A stretch of DNA of 64,000 bases, taken from NCBI GenBank assembly GCA_034509495.1, contig CM067507.1, positions 30,408,392-30,472,391 of the forward strand. The letters are read 5' to 3'. The notes beneath the pieces are model-generated. The model was not told the origin of the DNA. It saw only the letters and a list, made by a program, of their open reading frames with translations, and made no database searches. Origin of the DNA: Acestrorhynchus altus (lineage: Eukaryota > Chordata > Actinopteri > Characiformes > Acestrorhynchidae). Position numbers and translations under genes: made by a program. This document shows, one piece after another, positions 10,540 through 23,252 of this stretch; position 1 is the first letter of the stretch; the number at the start of each line of letters is the position of its first letter.

Positions 10540-10880
10540 ACCTTCCCACGTCCATGCCACCATACATGTGCATGCTCTACTATACAAGGTCACATGATTC
10601 ACCGCTGGCTGTTGGTGGCCTATCCGCTACCCTGTTGCACGTTCAGGGGGCATTCTGCTCCTTCCTGGTTTCCACGGCAACTCAGTGCGAGAGACAGTGC
10701 TCAGCAGGACACTGGCTGCATGGCAGGTGCTTGTTTACTGGCACTGAGGACTCTAATATTCACTGACGTGCTTCCATAGCGTCACTACCCTCATTCAAGC
10801 CCTCTCCCCACCTCTCCACACATCTGCGGAAATGTAGCACAATAATTACAGTCTCCATGGCAATGCCATTAGAACTGCTT
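10540..10880. promoter_or_regulatory. Candidate regulatory island with X-box-like motifs
   Basis: GC-balanced segment. GTTTCCACGGCAAC at 10668-10681 closely fits the RFX X-box pattern (GTHNYY, two bases, RRNAAC). GTCTCCATGGCAAT at 10851-10864 is a near match. Frames here (10473-10766 and 10492-10779) overlap each other and look like chance. Function is inferred. Confidence 0.3.
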
Positions 10881-11199
10881 TTTTCCCCTCAGGTTTTTTT
10901 TTTCTCTGTGTTTTTTTTAGTTGAACATTTATAGATATGACTATTATCTTCAACAGGGCATCTGCCTCCACATGCTCTTCAATCCAATTGTCAGATATGC
11001 AAGGACTTATGGAAATGACTCTGGACTCTGGACTTATGGAAATGCAATCTGATTTTTGGTTTATTAACTTGTTTGCTTACTCCTTTATAAAGTGCATTCT
11101 GTGACCTTCTACTAGCTTTATTCAGAATCCTTCAAGGGCATGTACTGTATGTGGGTCATTCTTAGTTCCTTTTTTCCACCCAATTTTGTTACACCCATT
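10881..11199. other. T-rich non-coding sequence
   Basis: Several T runs near 10875-10920 and a short duplication of GGACTTATGGAAATG (about 11003-11045). No gene seen. Confidence 0.55.
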
Positions 11200-11876
11200 C
11201 ATAATTCACTAGCTAGAACTTCCCATAATGTAGTGTGCTACCAGTCTCTTGTCATTTCAAGACTAGACTACTGCAACTCCCTTCTAGCTGGCCTTCCTAT
11301 GCGGACCATCAGACCATTGAAACTTATCCAGAATGCAGCAGTGCAGCTTGTCTTCAATGTTCCTAAATTCAGTCACGTAAGTCCTTTGCTCCGTTCTCTT
11401 CATCAGCTGCCTGTAGCTGCCCGTTTCTGATTCAAAACCTCGATGCTGACCTACAAAGCCAAAAAGGGACCAGCCCCTCCATACATGATGGCAATGGTCA
11501 AAACTCGAGCTGTACCAAGAGCCCTTCGAGCTTCAAGTACAACACAGCTTGACCCACCATCAATCAAAATGCAAGGAAGACATGTATCCAGACTCGTTTC
11601 TGTTCTGGCACCAAATTGGTGGAATTAACTTCCCCTGGGGGTCCAAACAGCCGAGTCCATCACTGTCTTCAAACACAGACTGAAGACTCATCTGTTTCAC
11701 GAGTATTTAACTCCATTAATACTTGTGTTTTCAACAGGATCTAAGTGTGAGGAATCTCTAGATTCTAGCCTGGTCTACTAGCTAAGAATATTCTCTGAGT
11801 GAACAGCAAAGCACTTTTTTAGGTGGCTCTGGAGAAGGGCATCTGCTAAATGCCTTAAATGTAAATGTAAATGTAC
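11200..11876 (+). mobile_element. L2-type LINE 3' end with reverse-transcriptase C-terminal frame
   Basis: One reading frame runs from about 11230 to about 11730. It reads ISRLDYCNSLLAGLP, LIQNAAVQLVFNVPKFSHV, LHQLPVAARF and KTHLFHEYL, the C-terminal region downstream of the reverse-transcriptase domain in fish L2 LINEs. Two in-frame stops break it: TGA at 11428-11430, where the family usually has Arg (a CpG-type CGA to TGA change), and TAA at 11626-11628 after WWN. No frameshift is needed. The 3' end carries GGGCATCTGCTAAATG and a short (AAATGT)n tail, the normal L2 end. The 5' part is missing, as usual for LINE copies. Confidence 0.92.
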
Positions 11877-14800
11877 AAAACTCACAAAGTAAAGGCCAGT
11901 TTTGCTCAAAACGTACCCTATACCTGTAAACACCTTACCCTATACCTGTGGTTAACTTGCTATTGACCAGAGTACATTATATTGCATTTGAAATAAATGA
12001 TCTTAAAAGGTCTAGGGTTAAAGGATCTAAATTATTTCTAAAATGCCTCACATGCCTACTATAGCAGGTTTTTACTTTTAAGAGGATTTGGGGAAAAAAT
12101 CATGGATTGTGTGATCATTAAATATAAATTTTCAAAGGATGCTTTTGATATTCTGAAATGCCATATCCAAAGCTGATCTGAAAATGGCTCTGTACTTTGC
12201 AGGTGCAATGATAATAGACTAAAAACATCTAATTTTAGAATCAGGTTTAACCAATCAATTTAAAGCTGAGAACAGCTGCAAATCTCCTAAGCAACAACCA
12301 AGCTGGTTGCTAGTATTGATAATGTGATGCAGTTACGTCTGTACATGACTACAGACAAACAGCTCAGCCAAAACCCAGCAGGCAATAAATCTAAATTTGA
12401 GAGCATGTGGAATGCAGTAAGCCTTTATTAACTGCCACATATGTATAGTCCAGTCAACCACAGCCAGGCAAATTCTGAAAAGCAATTCACTGCCAATGCA
12501 AAAAAAGAAAAAAAAAACATAAAAAAGCATAATAAAAATGGCAGCTTGTTAGAGAAAGGGTAGTGGTACCCTGTGAGGCATAAATATCAATGCACACCAG
12601 CCTGAACTGTTTGAGAAGAATCCGGCCATAATCAGAGCTCATTTCCACACTGACCCCAATTCCTTGCATAGTCAATCAGCTGTGACCATGCAAGCACTGC
12701 TTTAAACAATGCTGTATGACTTCATTCTTACTTAAGTGTTACTTAAGTGTTAAGTGCTCCAGTGTTCACTTCAGGTTTTACTTCATCAGTCGCTAACCAT
12801 AGTGAGATATTTGTTAAAATTGCCGTAGGCTCATATGTCATCTAGTTTCAGCAGACATTCTTCACTGAGGGAATATCATTGTCTGTGGGTTTATATTAAA
12901 AGGTATTAAAAGAAAACATTTGTATAACATTTCAGTGATTCGTTTTTAAACCCAGCGCTGCCTATCATATATATTGCCTACCTTTATGGGAAAAAGGCTT
13001 TTAGTATTTTAACTGTCCTTTGTTTGACAGATATGCTGGCAAAATATAGAATGGCTCCAGCTGGTTTTTAGAGAGAACTGGGGCGAGAACAGCAGTAGAC
13101 ACTTGAGATAAGGTAGCACTTGAATGTAGTGAATTGTGCTTAAATGTGCTGTGAATGTCATATTTATGGTGAGCTGGGGGTAATGAGTGCTATTGTATTC
13201 CATACAATCTACTTTGGACCATTACTGCAGATTTCCTTCATCAGGAAAGTCACAACACGGCGAGAACGGCTCCTACGTTAGAGAGGACGTGTGAATATTT
13301 GTCGTTTGCATGGGCTGTTTTCAGACATTCAAGGGGATTCTTTGACTGCCTGAACTTTTGAACCATGGTCAGGGGGGCAAAAGGTAAATGGCTTCAGAGC
13401 TTGGACACACAATAAGACTGTTTGTTGATAGTGCTTGTTTCATGTTTGCACATAGCTGCCATTCAGCTGTGTTCCCGAGAACACATCTGTTCCTAAATGT
13501 TCTTTTAAAAAAAATGCCATTTGAAGGTCCAGATTTCCAAAGCCATACTAAAATGAGTCTTCTGTTACATGATAGAAATCCTTGTCTAAACCTTGTGTAA
13601 AACCACAAAGCTTGCTTATACCTGAGGTATGAATTCAGATTATGAGGAATTGGTTACTTTACTTTTTTATTATTTTATTTATTGAATATGACTAGGCTGA
13701 CCACTTGCCATCATACATTTCTACAAGCCAGAAATTTCTACAATCCAGAAGGATATTCCAAATAGCATGAAATGTTTGGGATTTGGCTTTTATTTTATAT
13801 TGACATTAACTTTTTAATAGTCTGCACTGTTCAACCCCATATACCTTGTATCCATTGTTTTGAAAAACACACGGTTACCATATGTATGATATACAAATGA
13901 GGTTCTTTGAAGTAAACATGGAAAACTTTAATTTCTAATAATAATGTTTGTACTACTAATAATGTCTTTTACCACCTCTACATCATGTTTAGTAAGAAGT
14001 AAGTTCAGTGAGAAGGAGTGAGGCATATTGAGTTATACAGGGAGGGGCTGTTTGCTCTTTTTTTTCTCACACAGTTTTCAAATTTCAGAATCAAAGTCCT
14101 GCGGAGAGATAATACATAAAAAATTACATTCAAATTGCATACAAATTATTCAACAAACTTTTCATCTAAAAACACTCTGGATTATTAATTTCCAACAGGG
14201 TTTCTGAGATATAAAGTTTTTTTTAGTCCTTATTAGAAAAAGAAATGTAGATGCTAGCACATGTTTGATAAAACCGGTACATTTCATACAAATATAATGT
14301 TATTTTTTACATGTCAAATGAAGATAAGTTTGAGTAGCCTAAGAAAATAAAAATATATGACTGTCCCATAGATACTTTTCTAATTTTTGGTGAATGAAAA
14401 TAAGTCAAACTATATAAACATCCCATAGAATTAATATAGGCTTCTAAAGGTTTCCAAACATTACTATGGTATACTATATTATCAGGAAGTGGGATGTAGT
14501 CATATTTTCACTGCTTTCAGGCTCTGAGTCTGCATTATTTTAAAACTAAAAACAAGAAAAATATTCTGTTTGCTCATATGGTCAACTTACACTATACACA
14601 ATTTCAAATCTCATTATTCAATAAATGTCAAGCCAACAATCTGACAACAGCTGCTAAAGGTTAAGCTGTGCTGCGAATTAGGAGAGAGCAGCCAATTAGT
14701 GTTAACTCACCTAGCATGACAACATTCTGTCCACTGCAAACAAGGTTCTATTCTGGGTAAACAAAACTCTACTGACAAACATTTAGATAATAATAGAGTC

Positions 14801-15059
14801 AATCTGAAGGACAAAGTTAAATAATTAGTCTTGGGAGGACAGAAATCTGAAACTAAACCTTATATCTGGTGCTGGATCTTAAACCTCAAAGTGACACAGT
14901 GCACCTGAAATTCTGTTGCACTTTTGATATAAATGTAGACATTAAAAACTTGGGTCTAAGAGTATTAAGTCAAACTACTGGTTTTAAAGCAGCAGAAAAT
15001 GATTTAATTTGTGTTAATTTGCCCAATCCTGTCATTGGGACCCAACTGCTGATGTGACC
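11877..15059. other. Non-coding sequence, about 3.2 kb, no gene
   Basis: AT-rich and largely unique-looking. Minor features are a duplicated CCCTATACCTGT (about 11916-11948), a duplicated ACTTAAGTGTT (12731-12752) and a GC-richer patch at 13250-13330. Frames at 13369-13608 and 14869-15057 are unremarkable. Confidence 0.55.
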
Positions 15060-15365
15060 CGGGGAGTCATTGCACATCAGAGTCGGTCATCTGTGATATG
15101 AGGAACACTAAGCAATATGTGGAGGACATCCTGCAGGCCACATGTTGCAACATTTCCTTGGGCTGCATGACCAGATTTATCATCAGTCAAACAAGCATTT
15201 ATGTGACCTTCTGGTAAACCAGCTTCAGCAACCTTTGACTGTGCAGGACCTACAGACCCTGCAGTACAGAACCTGTTTGCTTCCATGCCCATCCGTATCT
15301 CATCTTGAATCCAGGTTAGGGGTGGCCCAACAGATAAAATCAAAAGAGCCTCCTTCACTTTTCTA
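15060..15365 (+). mobile_element. Tc1/mariner-type DDE transposase relic
   Basis: The sequence follows, with indels, a transposase C-terminal region that I recognise: a segment like VEDILQP, then QLQQPLTVQDLQTLQ, then PSVSHLESRLGVAQ before the stop. The catalytic neighbourhood (normally RSPDLSPIEH) is present but garbled near 15165-15190. Several frames are needed and stops interrupt them, so it is dead. The family is clearly a cut-and-paste DDE element; the exact clade is uncertain. Confidence 0.75.
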
Positions 15366-15839
15366 CATCATTACATTCACACCTAAATAATTTCATTCCA
15401 TTCCTTATTCTTGGTGCAGCATTTTTTTTGTCAAATTCCTTTTCTGGCTATGACAATTTTCAGGCAAGTCTTGCAGATTGGATCATCTACGTTAACTAGT
15501 CCCCTCCAGCCCTCCTAAAATTTGCATAAGTGAAAAATGCTTGTTTAGCTGATTCCTAGATAAACAGAACAGAAATCAGTTAGACACCAAAATACTGTCC
15601 TCATTTTGGGCTGCCATCATTATTTCTAAACACCATGATATATTTGTACTGTTAAACAACCCAACTATGATTTATAGCAGTTTAAAAAGAATCATAAAGG
15701 AACAGAATTTTAAGATCCCCCTATGATCATGTTTTTGTACCCAAATGATGCACTTACCATGACACTTTATCGTTCTATTCATCCATTCATTGTCGTTTTC
15801 ATCACTTTAGCTTTTATTGTTTAATCTTTATTCCTTCCT
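15366..15839. other. AT-rich non-coding sequence
   Basis: No gene or repeat recognised. Confidence 0.5.
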
Positions 15840-16330
15840 CCACTATTATGTGGACGCCAAAGCACAATTAAGCACGCAGAGATTAATACTCAGCCTCACT
15901 GCAGAAAACCTCATTAAGTACCATTTTGCATTAAATATTTAAACTGAATTAATGAGCACCTTATTTTTCATTGGTCCTCACCCTGCAATCTAGTTTTTTT
16001 GTGCTACAGAGCCATCTGAATCTTCAAATCTAAGTCAACATGTATAATCAGTCAGCGAGAGAGTGTATTAAAAAAGAAAATGTGTGGAAAGCGTAATTGC
16101 GTTGGTTCTCGGTGAGTGGGAGTAAATGATAGGTTTATCAGCTTTCGATTCTGCAGCAAACAATGAAACAGCATCCAGCTCTGCATGACGGAGAATGCTT
16201 TCCACCAGAAGAGCCGGGCACATCCCTGCCCTTCTACAGCACTGACCTTGAGATGAAAACACTTCCCTTGCTAAATCCCATTCTTTTGTCACCATAAAAT
16301 GGTACCAATTAAAAGACTGCTTCAACTGCT
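15840..16330. promoter_or_regulatory. Candidate conserved regulatory island
   Basis: A non-repetitive stretch rich in ATTAA/TTAAT cores: CAATTAAGC, GATTAATAC, CATTAAG, GAATTAATGAG, GTAATTGCG and CCAATTAAAAG. There is no open frame of note apart from an 85-codon minus-strand frame at 16068-16325 with no recognisable domain. Regulatory role is inferred from composition only. Confidence 0.27.
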
Positions 16331-16378
16331 AGGTTATTTTTACGAATGAGGGACAAACAAGGATGTTGGGGTGGAGAA

Positions 16379-16382
<4 letters not shown>

Positions 16383-16437
<55 letters not shown>
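16383..16437. repeat. (AG)n microsatellite
   Basis: Uninterrupted AG array, followed by GA-rich degenerate sequence to about 16500. Confidence 0.97.
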
Positions 16438-16439
<2 letters not shown>

Positions 16440-16579
16440 ACAGAGAAAAAAAAACAGAGAGAGAAAAGAGCCACAGGGGTTCAGAGTGAAAGAAGAGAGA
16501 GTTCCAGAAGGTCAGGGATAATTAGAGACTCTGAGACTTCATCCACGGACTCAGGAGGACACCAGGATACATACGTCTT

Positions 16580-16580
<1 letters not shown>

Positions 16581-16650
<70 letters not shown>
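16581..16650. repeat. (CA)35 microsatellite
   Basis: Uninterrupted CA array, about 145 bp downstream of the AG array. Confidence 0.97.
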
Positions 16651-16652
<2 letters not shown>

Positions 16653-19552
16653 CCATAAAGCTCTTGAGGCGACCCTACAGATGGGCCCTTAGTGCTATAA
16701 TGTCATTCTCTCTGCCTCACTCGCCCACTTTAGAGTAGGAAACAGCTCCTTGAACACCTGGGGTGTAGGTGATGCTTCTCAGAAAAAAAAATCTTCACAT
16801 GTGGCTTTTTTTGTTAGTGTGCACCCATGTGTAACATTAAAAACACGGCCACAAGTGGGTATGTTTGAAAGGTTTTTGCTACTTAGATGGGCAACAGAAA
16901 GGTTTTCTCAGTGGAGCCAACATTTAAAGCAACACAGCGGCATGTACTACCACCCTCATTTTAATCCAAATGTCAGAAAGGGCAGCAATCTGCCTCATAA
17001 CAGCCTTGTAATTATTATTTTTCTAAGGAAAAATGAATTTGCCCACTTGGTTAGGGTTTTCAGCCCCAGGTTAACTTGTGAAAAGCACCTGGGTGTTACT
17101 AATGACTGCATTAACAGTTACAACTGTGCTTCAATCGCCATGCCTTGTTGCACTTAATGCCATTTTATTGCACAGTGATGTTTTGCAGTGTTTTGCTGGC
17201 TTGCCAGCCTGGACTCCAGTCCTTGGGTGAAAACATCTGAACACAAGATGTCCATTGCCCCATCTGGATGTGCTATTGTCATTATACAGACACTTTATCA
17301 GTCCTTGATGGCTGCCTATGGACTTGTGTTATACTGTAGACTGCCAGTCAGTCCTGCTGAGCTCGTGACACCTCCATAATGGTGTTCCCCTCCCAATCTA
17401 AACTAAAACAGTCAGATCCGACACTTCAGACACTGGTGTAATCTAGTCATGTGTCCATCATGTCACGGGGCAGACCCCGAGGGAAAATGCCCAAACATGC
17501 CTGTGGTTGTGGGATAAAATTGTTAACTTTGCCAATCTTCCTCCAGGGACAAATGATGAGCAGTAAAGCAATGGGACATGACAAGGTCATGGCAGTCACC
17601 TGTCTTCACAACTATGAAAAAAAGAAAAACAAAAAAGAGACAGAGCTCAGTAAGGGAATTCATTCCTGCCAGCAAGCGATACAACATTAGACTACCAAAA
17701 CCAGTTAAAGCGTTTCGAATTCTGCAGTTAATTTGATGCTTTCAGCAAAATAGCAGTATCGGTATGCTTAGCAGTTCAGTGTGTCGTGTTTAATGAGTTC
17801 TGTGGCATTAGGAGTCAGGGATAAGCATTCAGGCCAGTATGGGTCACCTGAGCTATATCTGTGCATGGCTGATTGTGTGTAATTGGTAAGCTTTATTTAA
17901 TCGAAGCTTAGTGTTCTGCATGCAAAAGCAACAGCGCACATGGCATGTAAATATCAGCTAAATGTCACATTCATTAGGCAATGAATAAATTCTTGCATTC
18001 CATGCCCTCAAAGCCATTCAACCGCACATTTACACAATCTCACACACACATTTAAAGATCCACTCCTCCTAAAGCTCACATTTTGGTGACTAGTACTGTA
18101 TATTACAAGCAGTAGTGTAGTGGCGTCTGGATAGAGGGGTAAACTCTGTCTTTATGCTAGGGTTGCAAAGGTACACATATTTATACCAAACCATCAAGGT
18201 TCTGTGCATGCAGCCACACGAGGAATACATGGTATGTGCTATTAGGGTAAAAATTATCATTTCACAAGTGTGCAGGCCATCTGAATTATGGGAGAACTGT
18301 GACACTGGGAATTTATGCTAAAAAAATTACACACTTTCATGCATTGCTGCACTTCTGAGACAGAGCTGAAAGCAAAAGAAGCATGTGGACTATGTAGAAT
18401 ATAGAATAACATTATGAAATTTTATACAAATATACAATGTCATCTGGTGACAAGGTGGTGCTGCAGGTAGGGCATGTGTCACACAGCTGCAGGTGTGAAC
18501 ATGTCTGACACGGGAAATCTATATATGTGAAAAGTGAACACCGGGTCATGTACAAGACAAGATTCTCCAGACATATTTTGGGGTTTGTATATGAAAATAT
18601 CACTATTTTATATGCCTGCACATACTTTATTGATTCTTTGATTGGCTGATTTATTGATTGATTAATGAATAGTAAATCTCCTCTGTGCTGTGCTGTATGT
18701 ACATTTGTACATGCATGTATAGTGCTGTTTTTCTAATACATGCAATCTATGTAAGGAGATTCCCATAACAAGCATGACATTATACATTTTATAGCTATTT
18801 ATTAGAAACGTCTGCTGAACATTTCTAAAGAGCTCAAGACCACTAGGGATGTGACGTGTGATGTGCACAAATCAAATCACATCAATTTGTGACAACAATG
18901 AGCTGCATTATTTTTCTGTCATCCATGCAAACATAGTAGTGGCAGATGTGACAGAATTGCTTTGAAGCGTCATTACCTGTGGGGGGCTGAAAAATGCTGC
19001 TGACAGCGAGGACAGAACACAAGATGCAGGTAGCTTCATGTTGTATCCTTCTTGTTATTAATCATTATATTGTCTCATCTAATTAAAATGTGACTGGTTG
19101 ATCAAGAAAGTTTGAAAACACTTGTTCACAGAGGGGCTATGAAAGCTGATGCTCATAAGGGGATATGGAATAGCTACCTAGTTCCTATGTGCAAGATGTC
19201 AGAAGTATGTTTTTTTTTTTTATTCATTATATACCCACTTTAGAGCTGTCTGTGATTCAGTCACACAGTTCCCAGTTTCTTGTAGACATATAATACTTGT
19301 GTAAAAGTCAACTGATGTGACCTAGGGAGCTACATAGGGACCGTCTTCCAATAGCATCACTCAAGGCATTGTCTTAAGAAAGCGTAGAGAAGCTAAACTA
19401 TACATTTAGTAATGCAAGTAAACATAATGTGTGAACTTTTGTATTGTATTGTTCAAATGGTGGTCGCTCTGAATATGAGTGTCAACCATAAATGTAGATG
19501 AATGTGAGGGAAATTCAGGGTGTGTTTAAAATTTCCTTTGTAAAAGTAGAGA
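16651..19552. other. Non-coding sequence, about 2.9 kb, no gene
   Basis: The 135-codon frame at 16750-17157 has no repeats, domain or signal and no supporting neighbours; I treat it as chance. Mixed unique-looking sequence follows, with no repeat that I can name. Confidence 0.5.
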
Positions 19553-19850
19553 CAGACTATGTGTCCAAATGTTTGTGGACAATGCTTCTAATGAATGCAT
19601 TCAGCTAATTTAGTTGCACCCATTGCTGACACATGCACAAATCCACACACACAGCTTGTATAGTCTATGTAAAGAAGTCTGCCAATAGGATTGTCTGGAG
19701 CAGATAAATATGAACCTATTGGCACCATGTCTAAGGCCATAATACCAGGAGTGAGATAGAGGGGTGTAAACACCCCAACATTGAGCTGTGGAGCAGTCGA
19801 ACTGTGTTCTCTGGAACACCACTCAAATTGGGATCATTTGACTGGGGGTG
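19553..19850 (-). mobile_element. MITE copy B
   Basis: The left end (GACTATGTGTCCAAATGT, TTTGTGGAC, CTTCTAATGAATGCATTCAG) is the reverse complement of the right end of the copy at 21435-21887. The interior shares GCACCCATTGCTGACAC, GCCAATAGGA, CTGGAGCAGATAAA and AACTGTGTTCTCTGGAA. The distal terminus is missing or unreadable, so it is truncated at about 19850. Confidence 0.8.
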
Positions 19851-21434
19851 TATCCAGGGCCTTGTATATGTAGAGACTAGTACTCTATGGTCCACAAAAA
19901 TAGTGGTTGCAACCACTCACATAAGTAATGTGTGCAAATCACATGCAATGTTTTTGCCAACACTTCTAAATCCAAGAATCCATACCCAGCAAGGCATCTG
20001 AATTAGGGATGATGGCCCCATACAAATGACAAATCGATGCAAATCCACCCTTACAATTGCCCAAATCAAACTATGATAAAATCAATCCATTAGTCCTATC
20101 CTCTACATCAAAACACTGCTGTTTACAGGCTTATAGTTCTCCGTGCTCCTGCTGTGCTACCACAAACTGAGCGCCACATGCTTCCACGGTCAAGCTTCCT
20201 GCTCTCCCAATTACTCCATTACTCATGACCCCACTCTCCTCCACCCTCTCTCACTATCCATGGAGGAATTATCACAGGGGTCCAAGCACACCCTGCGTGT
20301 GTATAGCACACCCCCTTGCACGACTCCCAGCTTTGCTCATGACCTTTGCCCCCCGAGTGCCTGCTGCATTGTGGGAGGGTTCTGGGTTTTTTGGCATGTT
20401 GGTAATTAGATAAACAGCATCCTGGAGGCTGCCGGCGCCATCTGGTCATGCAGGGGGGGGGAGAAATGAGGGGGTCTCGCACCTTTTAATGGGCCTAAGT
20501 GTTGGTACGGCACAATTAGACAGCACCACTGCATGAGGCCGCAGAGCCCACGCCGCTCACAACATGAGGAAGAGTGAGGAGAGGTCAAATGACATCCAAA
20601 CCCTGAGCACAGTCATCATATCCAACTGAGCAGAGAAGGAGAGAAGAGCCGACAGTGAAGCGTGACTGTTTGCCCTCTCCTACTGAGCATACAGGACACA
20701 AGCTTACTGTACCTGTCCACCGTCATCAAGCATTGCTGTCTCTAGGTGTTTGTTGCCACGGCAGCTTTGGGGTCCAGCCATCTGAATAAGGAATGAGGCT
20801 ACAGTGAGGCTCCTGGCCACCTACTCAAAGGAAGGTAATTACAGACATCAATAGACCAGATTAGAGCGCTAATCTTCATTAACATGGAAGTACCTTTCCA
20901 CATCTCTGGAGACAATGTGGTGTATAAATGCAGCCATATGACATCCCTCCCATCTGCTTGGCCTGAACAATGCATCAGCATCCTTGATATAAACAGAACA
21001 CTTGTATCAAGGATGGAAGAGCAGGTATGGAATATTATTGAGAAACAGAGTAAGTCAGGCACCTCATATTTTGGATTTTTGGAGTTTCTTTACTATTAAG
21101 AAAGAAATAATACCTGCATGGGTTTTGTAGACATAAATAGTCTAGGTCTATTCTGCAACAGTCAGCATCATGTTCGTCATAGTGTCATCCTTTGTACAAA
21201 AGCAGGATTTGTCTTAATAATGATTTGACATTTTCCCCCCAAAATAGTTTGTAAAATACACACTCCTTTGAATTTTTTTTATCAAAAGACGGTTTAAACA
21301 CTTGAAAGCATTGGTTGCTTATGAAAGCTGATCATCACAACAAGAAGATATTGTGTAACTGTATTGGGTCTGGCATTATTCCCAAATTTGTAGTGTCAGA
21401 AATACACTAGCAGTCCAAAATAATCAGATGTATG
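19851..21434. other. Non-coding sequence with a GC-richer stretch
   Basis: A patch at about 20100-20770 is GC-richer, holds a G10 run at about 20450-20460 and lacks obvious repeats; overlapping short frames on both strands there look like chance. Nothing else recognised. Confidence 0.5.
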
Positions 21435-21887
21435 TACACTATATAGACAGAAGTACTGGGACACCTGTTCATGCATAGTTTCCTTTGAAATCAATCGCGT
21501 TAAAAAGAGTTTATCCTGATTTTGTCGGAGTAACTGTCACTACTGTCCAGGGAAGACACACTAATTCATTTTGGAGCATTACTGTGAAGGTCTGATTGCA
21601 TTCAGATTACATTGGACGCTCACCACCCCACCTCATCCTCAACTCCCAAGTTCATCACTTGGAGCTCTATCATTATAGAAAGCACAGTTTCATTGCTCCA
21701 TATAGGCATGGTATCAATAATCTTTATCTGCTCCAGAGAGTCCTATTCTATTGGCATTACATCTCCACATGAACTGAACAAGCTGTGTCTGTGCATTTGG
21801 TCATGAGTGTCAGCAATGGGCACAAGTTAAAGTAGCTGGATGCATTCATTTAAAGGCATGTCCGCTAACATTTGAACCTTTATTGTA
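21435..21887 (+). mobile_element. MITE copy C (most complete)
   Basis: Starts TACACTATATAGACAGAAGT and GGGACACCTG, and ends CATGTCCGCTAACATTTGAA then TATTGTA. These are imperfect terminal inverted repeats, starting and ending in TA as expected for Tc1/mariner-like insertion. The interior has GGAGTAACTGTC, CTGTCCAGGGAAGA, TGATTGCATTCAG, CATCCTCAACTCCCAAG, CTGCTCCAGAGAGTCCTATT and TCAGCAATGGGCAC. No transposase is encoded, so it needs an autonomous partner elsewhere. Confidence 0.88.
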
Positions 21888-22533
21888 CGTTCAGCAGATG
21901 TTTACATGCATTTGAAAAGATATGAAGGGAACTGAGGAGTGAGAATGTCTTGGCAACATAATCACTGCATTTAAATCCCTTTGAGAAATTGTGGGACTGT
22001 GTTGGGAAATATGTAGATAAGAAAAATGCCAGCACTAGAGAAGGTGCATGAACAGCAGTAAAGTGTGGGAAGTATGGGCTGCCCCATCCATCCTCCAGAT
22101 CCTGGAGATCTAGGAGACCAACATACCTGTCTCTAAAATTCTAACACCACAAATGCCTTCATTATTGTATTTACAGGTGTGTTAGCTAAACTCTACAGGT
22201 TGGTAGATCTCAGGAATAAAATTCAGATGAAAACCTTGTTATGTTGTATGTTAATTTGTGATGTTTTTCACTTTTTGACATAATGTGAATCTAGTAGTTG
22301 TTTTGAAATTATATCAGAATTTCAAGCTGAATGGAGAAACATGTTCCAGAACTCACAAAAGCTAAGACATGTATCTTCACATTTTGCAGATGCAATGTTC
22401 TTGCATGATAGCAAAGCAGTGTTAGGCAAAGATCTGAGAAGGATTGCGATACACAGATAAACACTCTACAGAGCAATGTCTTTTTGACCTTCGGTTGTTT
22501 TTCACAACATTGTTTTGATTCTGTAAGTGAATA
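21888..22533. other. Non-coding sequence
   Basis: No gene or repeat recognised. Confidence 0.5.
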
Positions 22534-22990
22534 TACAATGACCAGCCACAACATTAAAAGCCTCCCTATTGTGTCTCCAAAACAGCTTTGAGGCATGAAC
22601 TCCACTAGACCTCAGAAGCTGTTCTGTGGTATCTGGCAGCAAATCCTTTAGGTCCTGTCCAGTGAGCCAGCCTTCACTTCCCATGTGCATCAATGACCCT
22701 TCTGCGCCCATGACCCTGTTGCTGCATCAGTAATGGTCCTTTCTGGGAGCAATTTTGGCTGGAATTAACCACTACGTATCAGGAACACCCCACAAGACCT
22801 GATGTTTTGGGGATGCTCTGCCCCAGTTTTAGCCATCACAATTTGGCTTGTGGCAAATTGGCTCAGATTCATATGCTTACCTAACCCCTCGACAACAAGA
22901 ACTACAAGAATATGTAGATCCCACCCTTTCACAGGTATCATTGTAATCCATAATAGGCCTTATTCATGTCACCTGTCAGGGGTTTCAATG
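22534..22990 (-). mobile_element. Tc1-like transposon, internally deleted
   Basis: The left end, TACAATGACCAGCCACAACA then TTAAAAGCCTCC, and the right end with CACCTGTCAGGGG match a Tc1 family that I recognise (ends like GATCAGCCACAACATTAAAA). Between them are reverse-complement transposase pieces, such as CCTTCACTTCCCATGTGCAT and GGAACACCCCACAAGACCT. The join near 22662 brings together parts normally far apart, so most of the gene is deleted. Non-functional. Confidence 0.82.
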
Positions 22991-23149
22991 CACACTTTTA
23001 CACATTCTGCATATTACTTTGACCTGAGCAAATGTTCACTTGCTTTCACTTAGAAAATCAACAACATATGCCATCTAACCAGGGATCTGTGTATTACTGC
23101 AAATTAATAGAATATTTAAAAGCCCCCCTTTTTAAATGAACAGTGTGAG

Positions 23150-23210
23150 GGGAAGAGAGAGAGTGTGTGTGAGAGAGAAGCACAGAGAAAGAAAGAAGAA
23201 AAAGTCTTAA

Positions 23211-23250
<40 letters not shown>
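23150..23250. repeat. GA-rich tract ending in (GA)n
   Basis: Interrupted GA and GTGT runs lead into an uninterrupted GA array at about 23213-23250. Confidence 0.93.

Positions 23251-23252
<2 letters not shown>

Noticed and set aside
16750..17157. 135-codon plus-strand open frame
   Set aside because: No domain, no signal, no splice context; length is within what chance gives in 64 kb over six frames.
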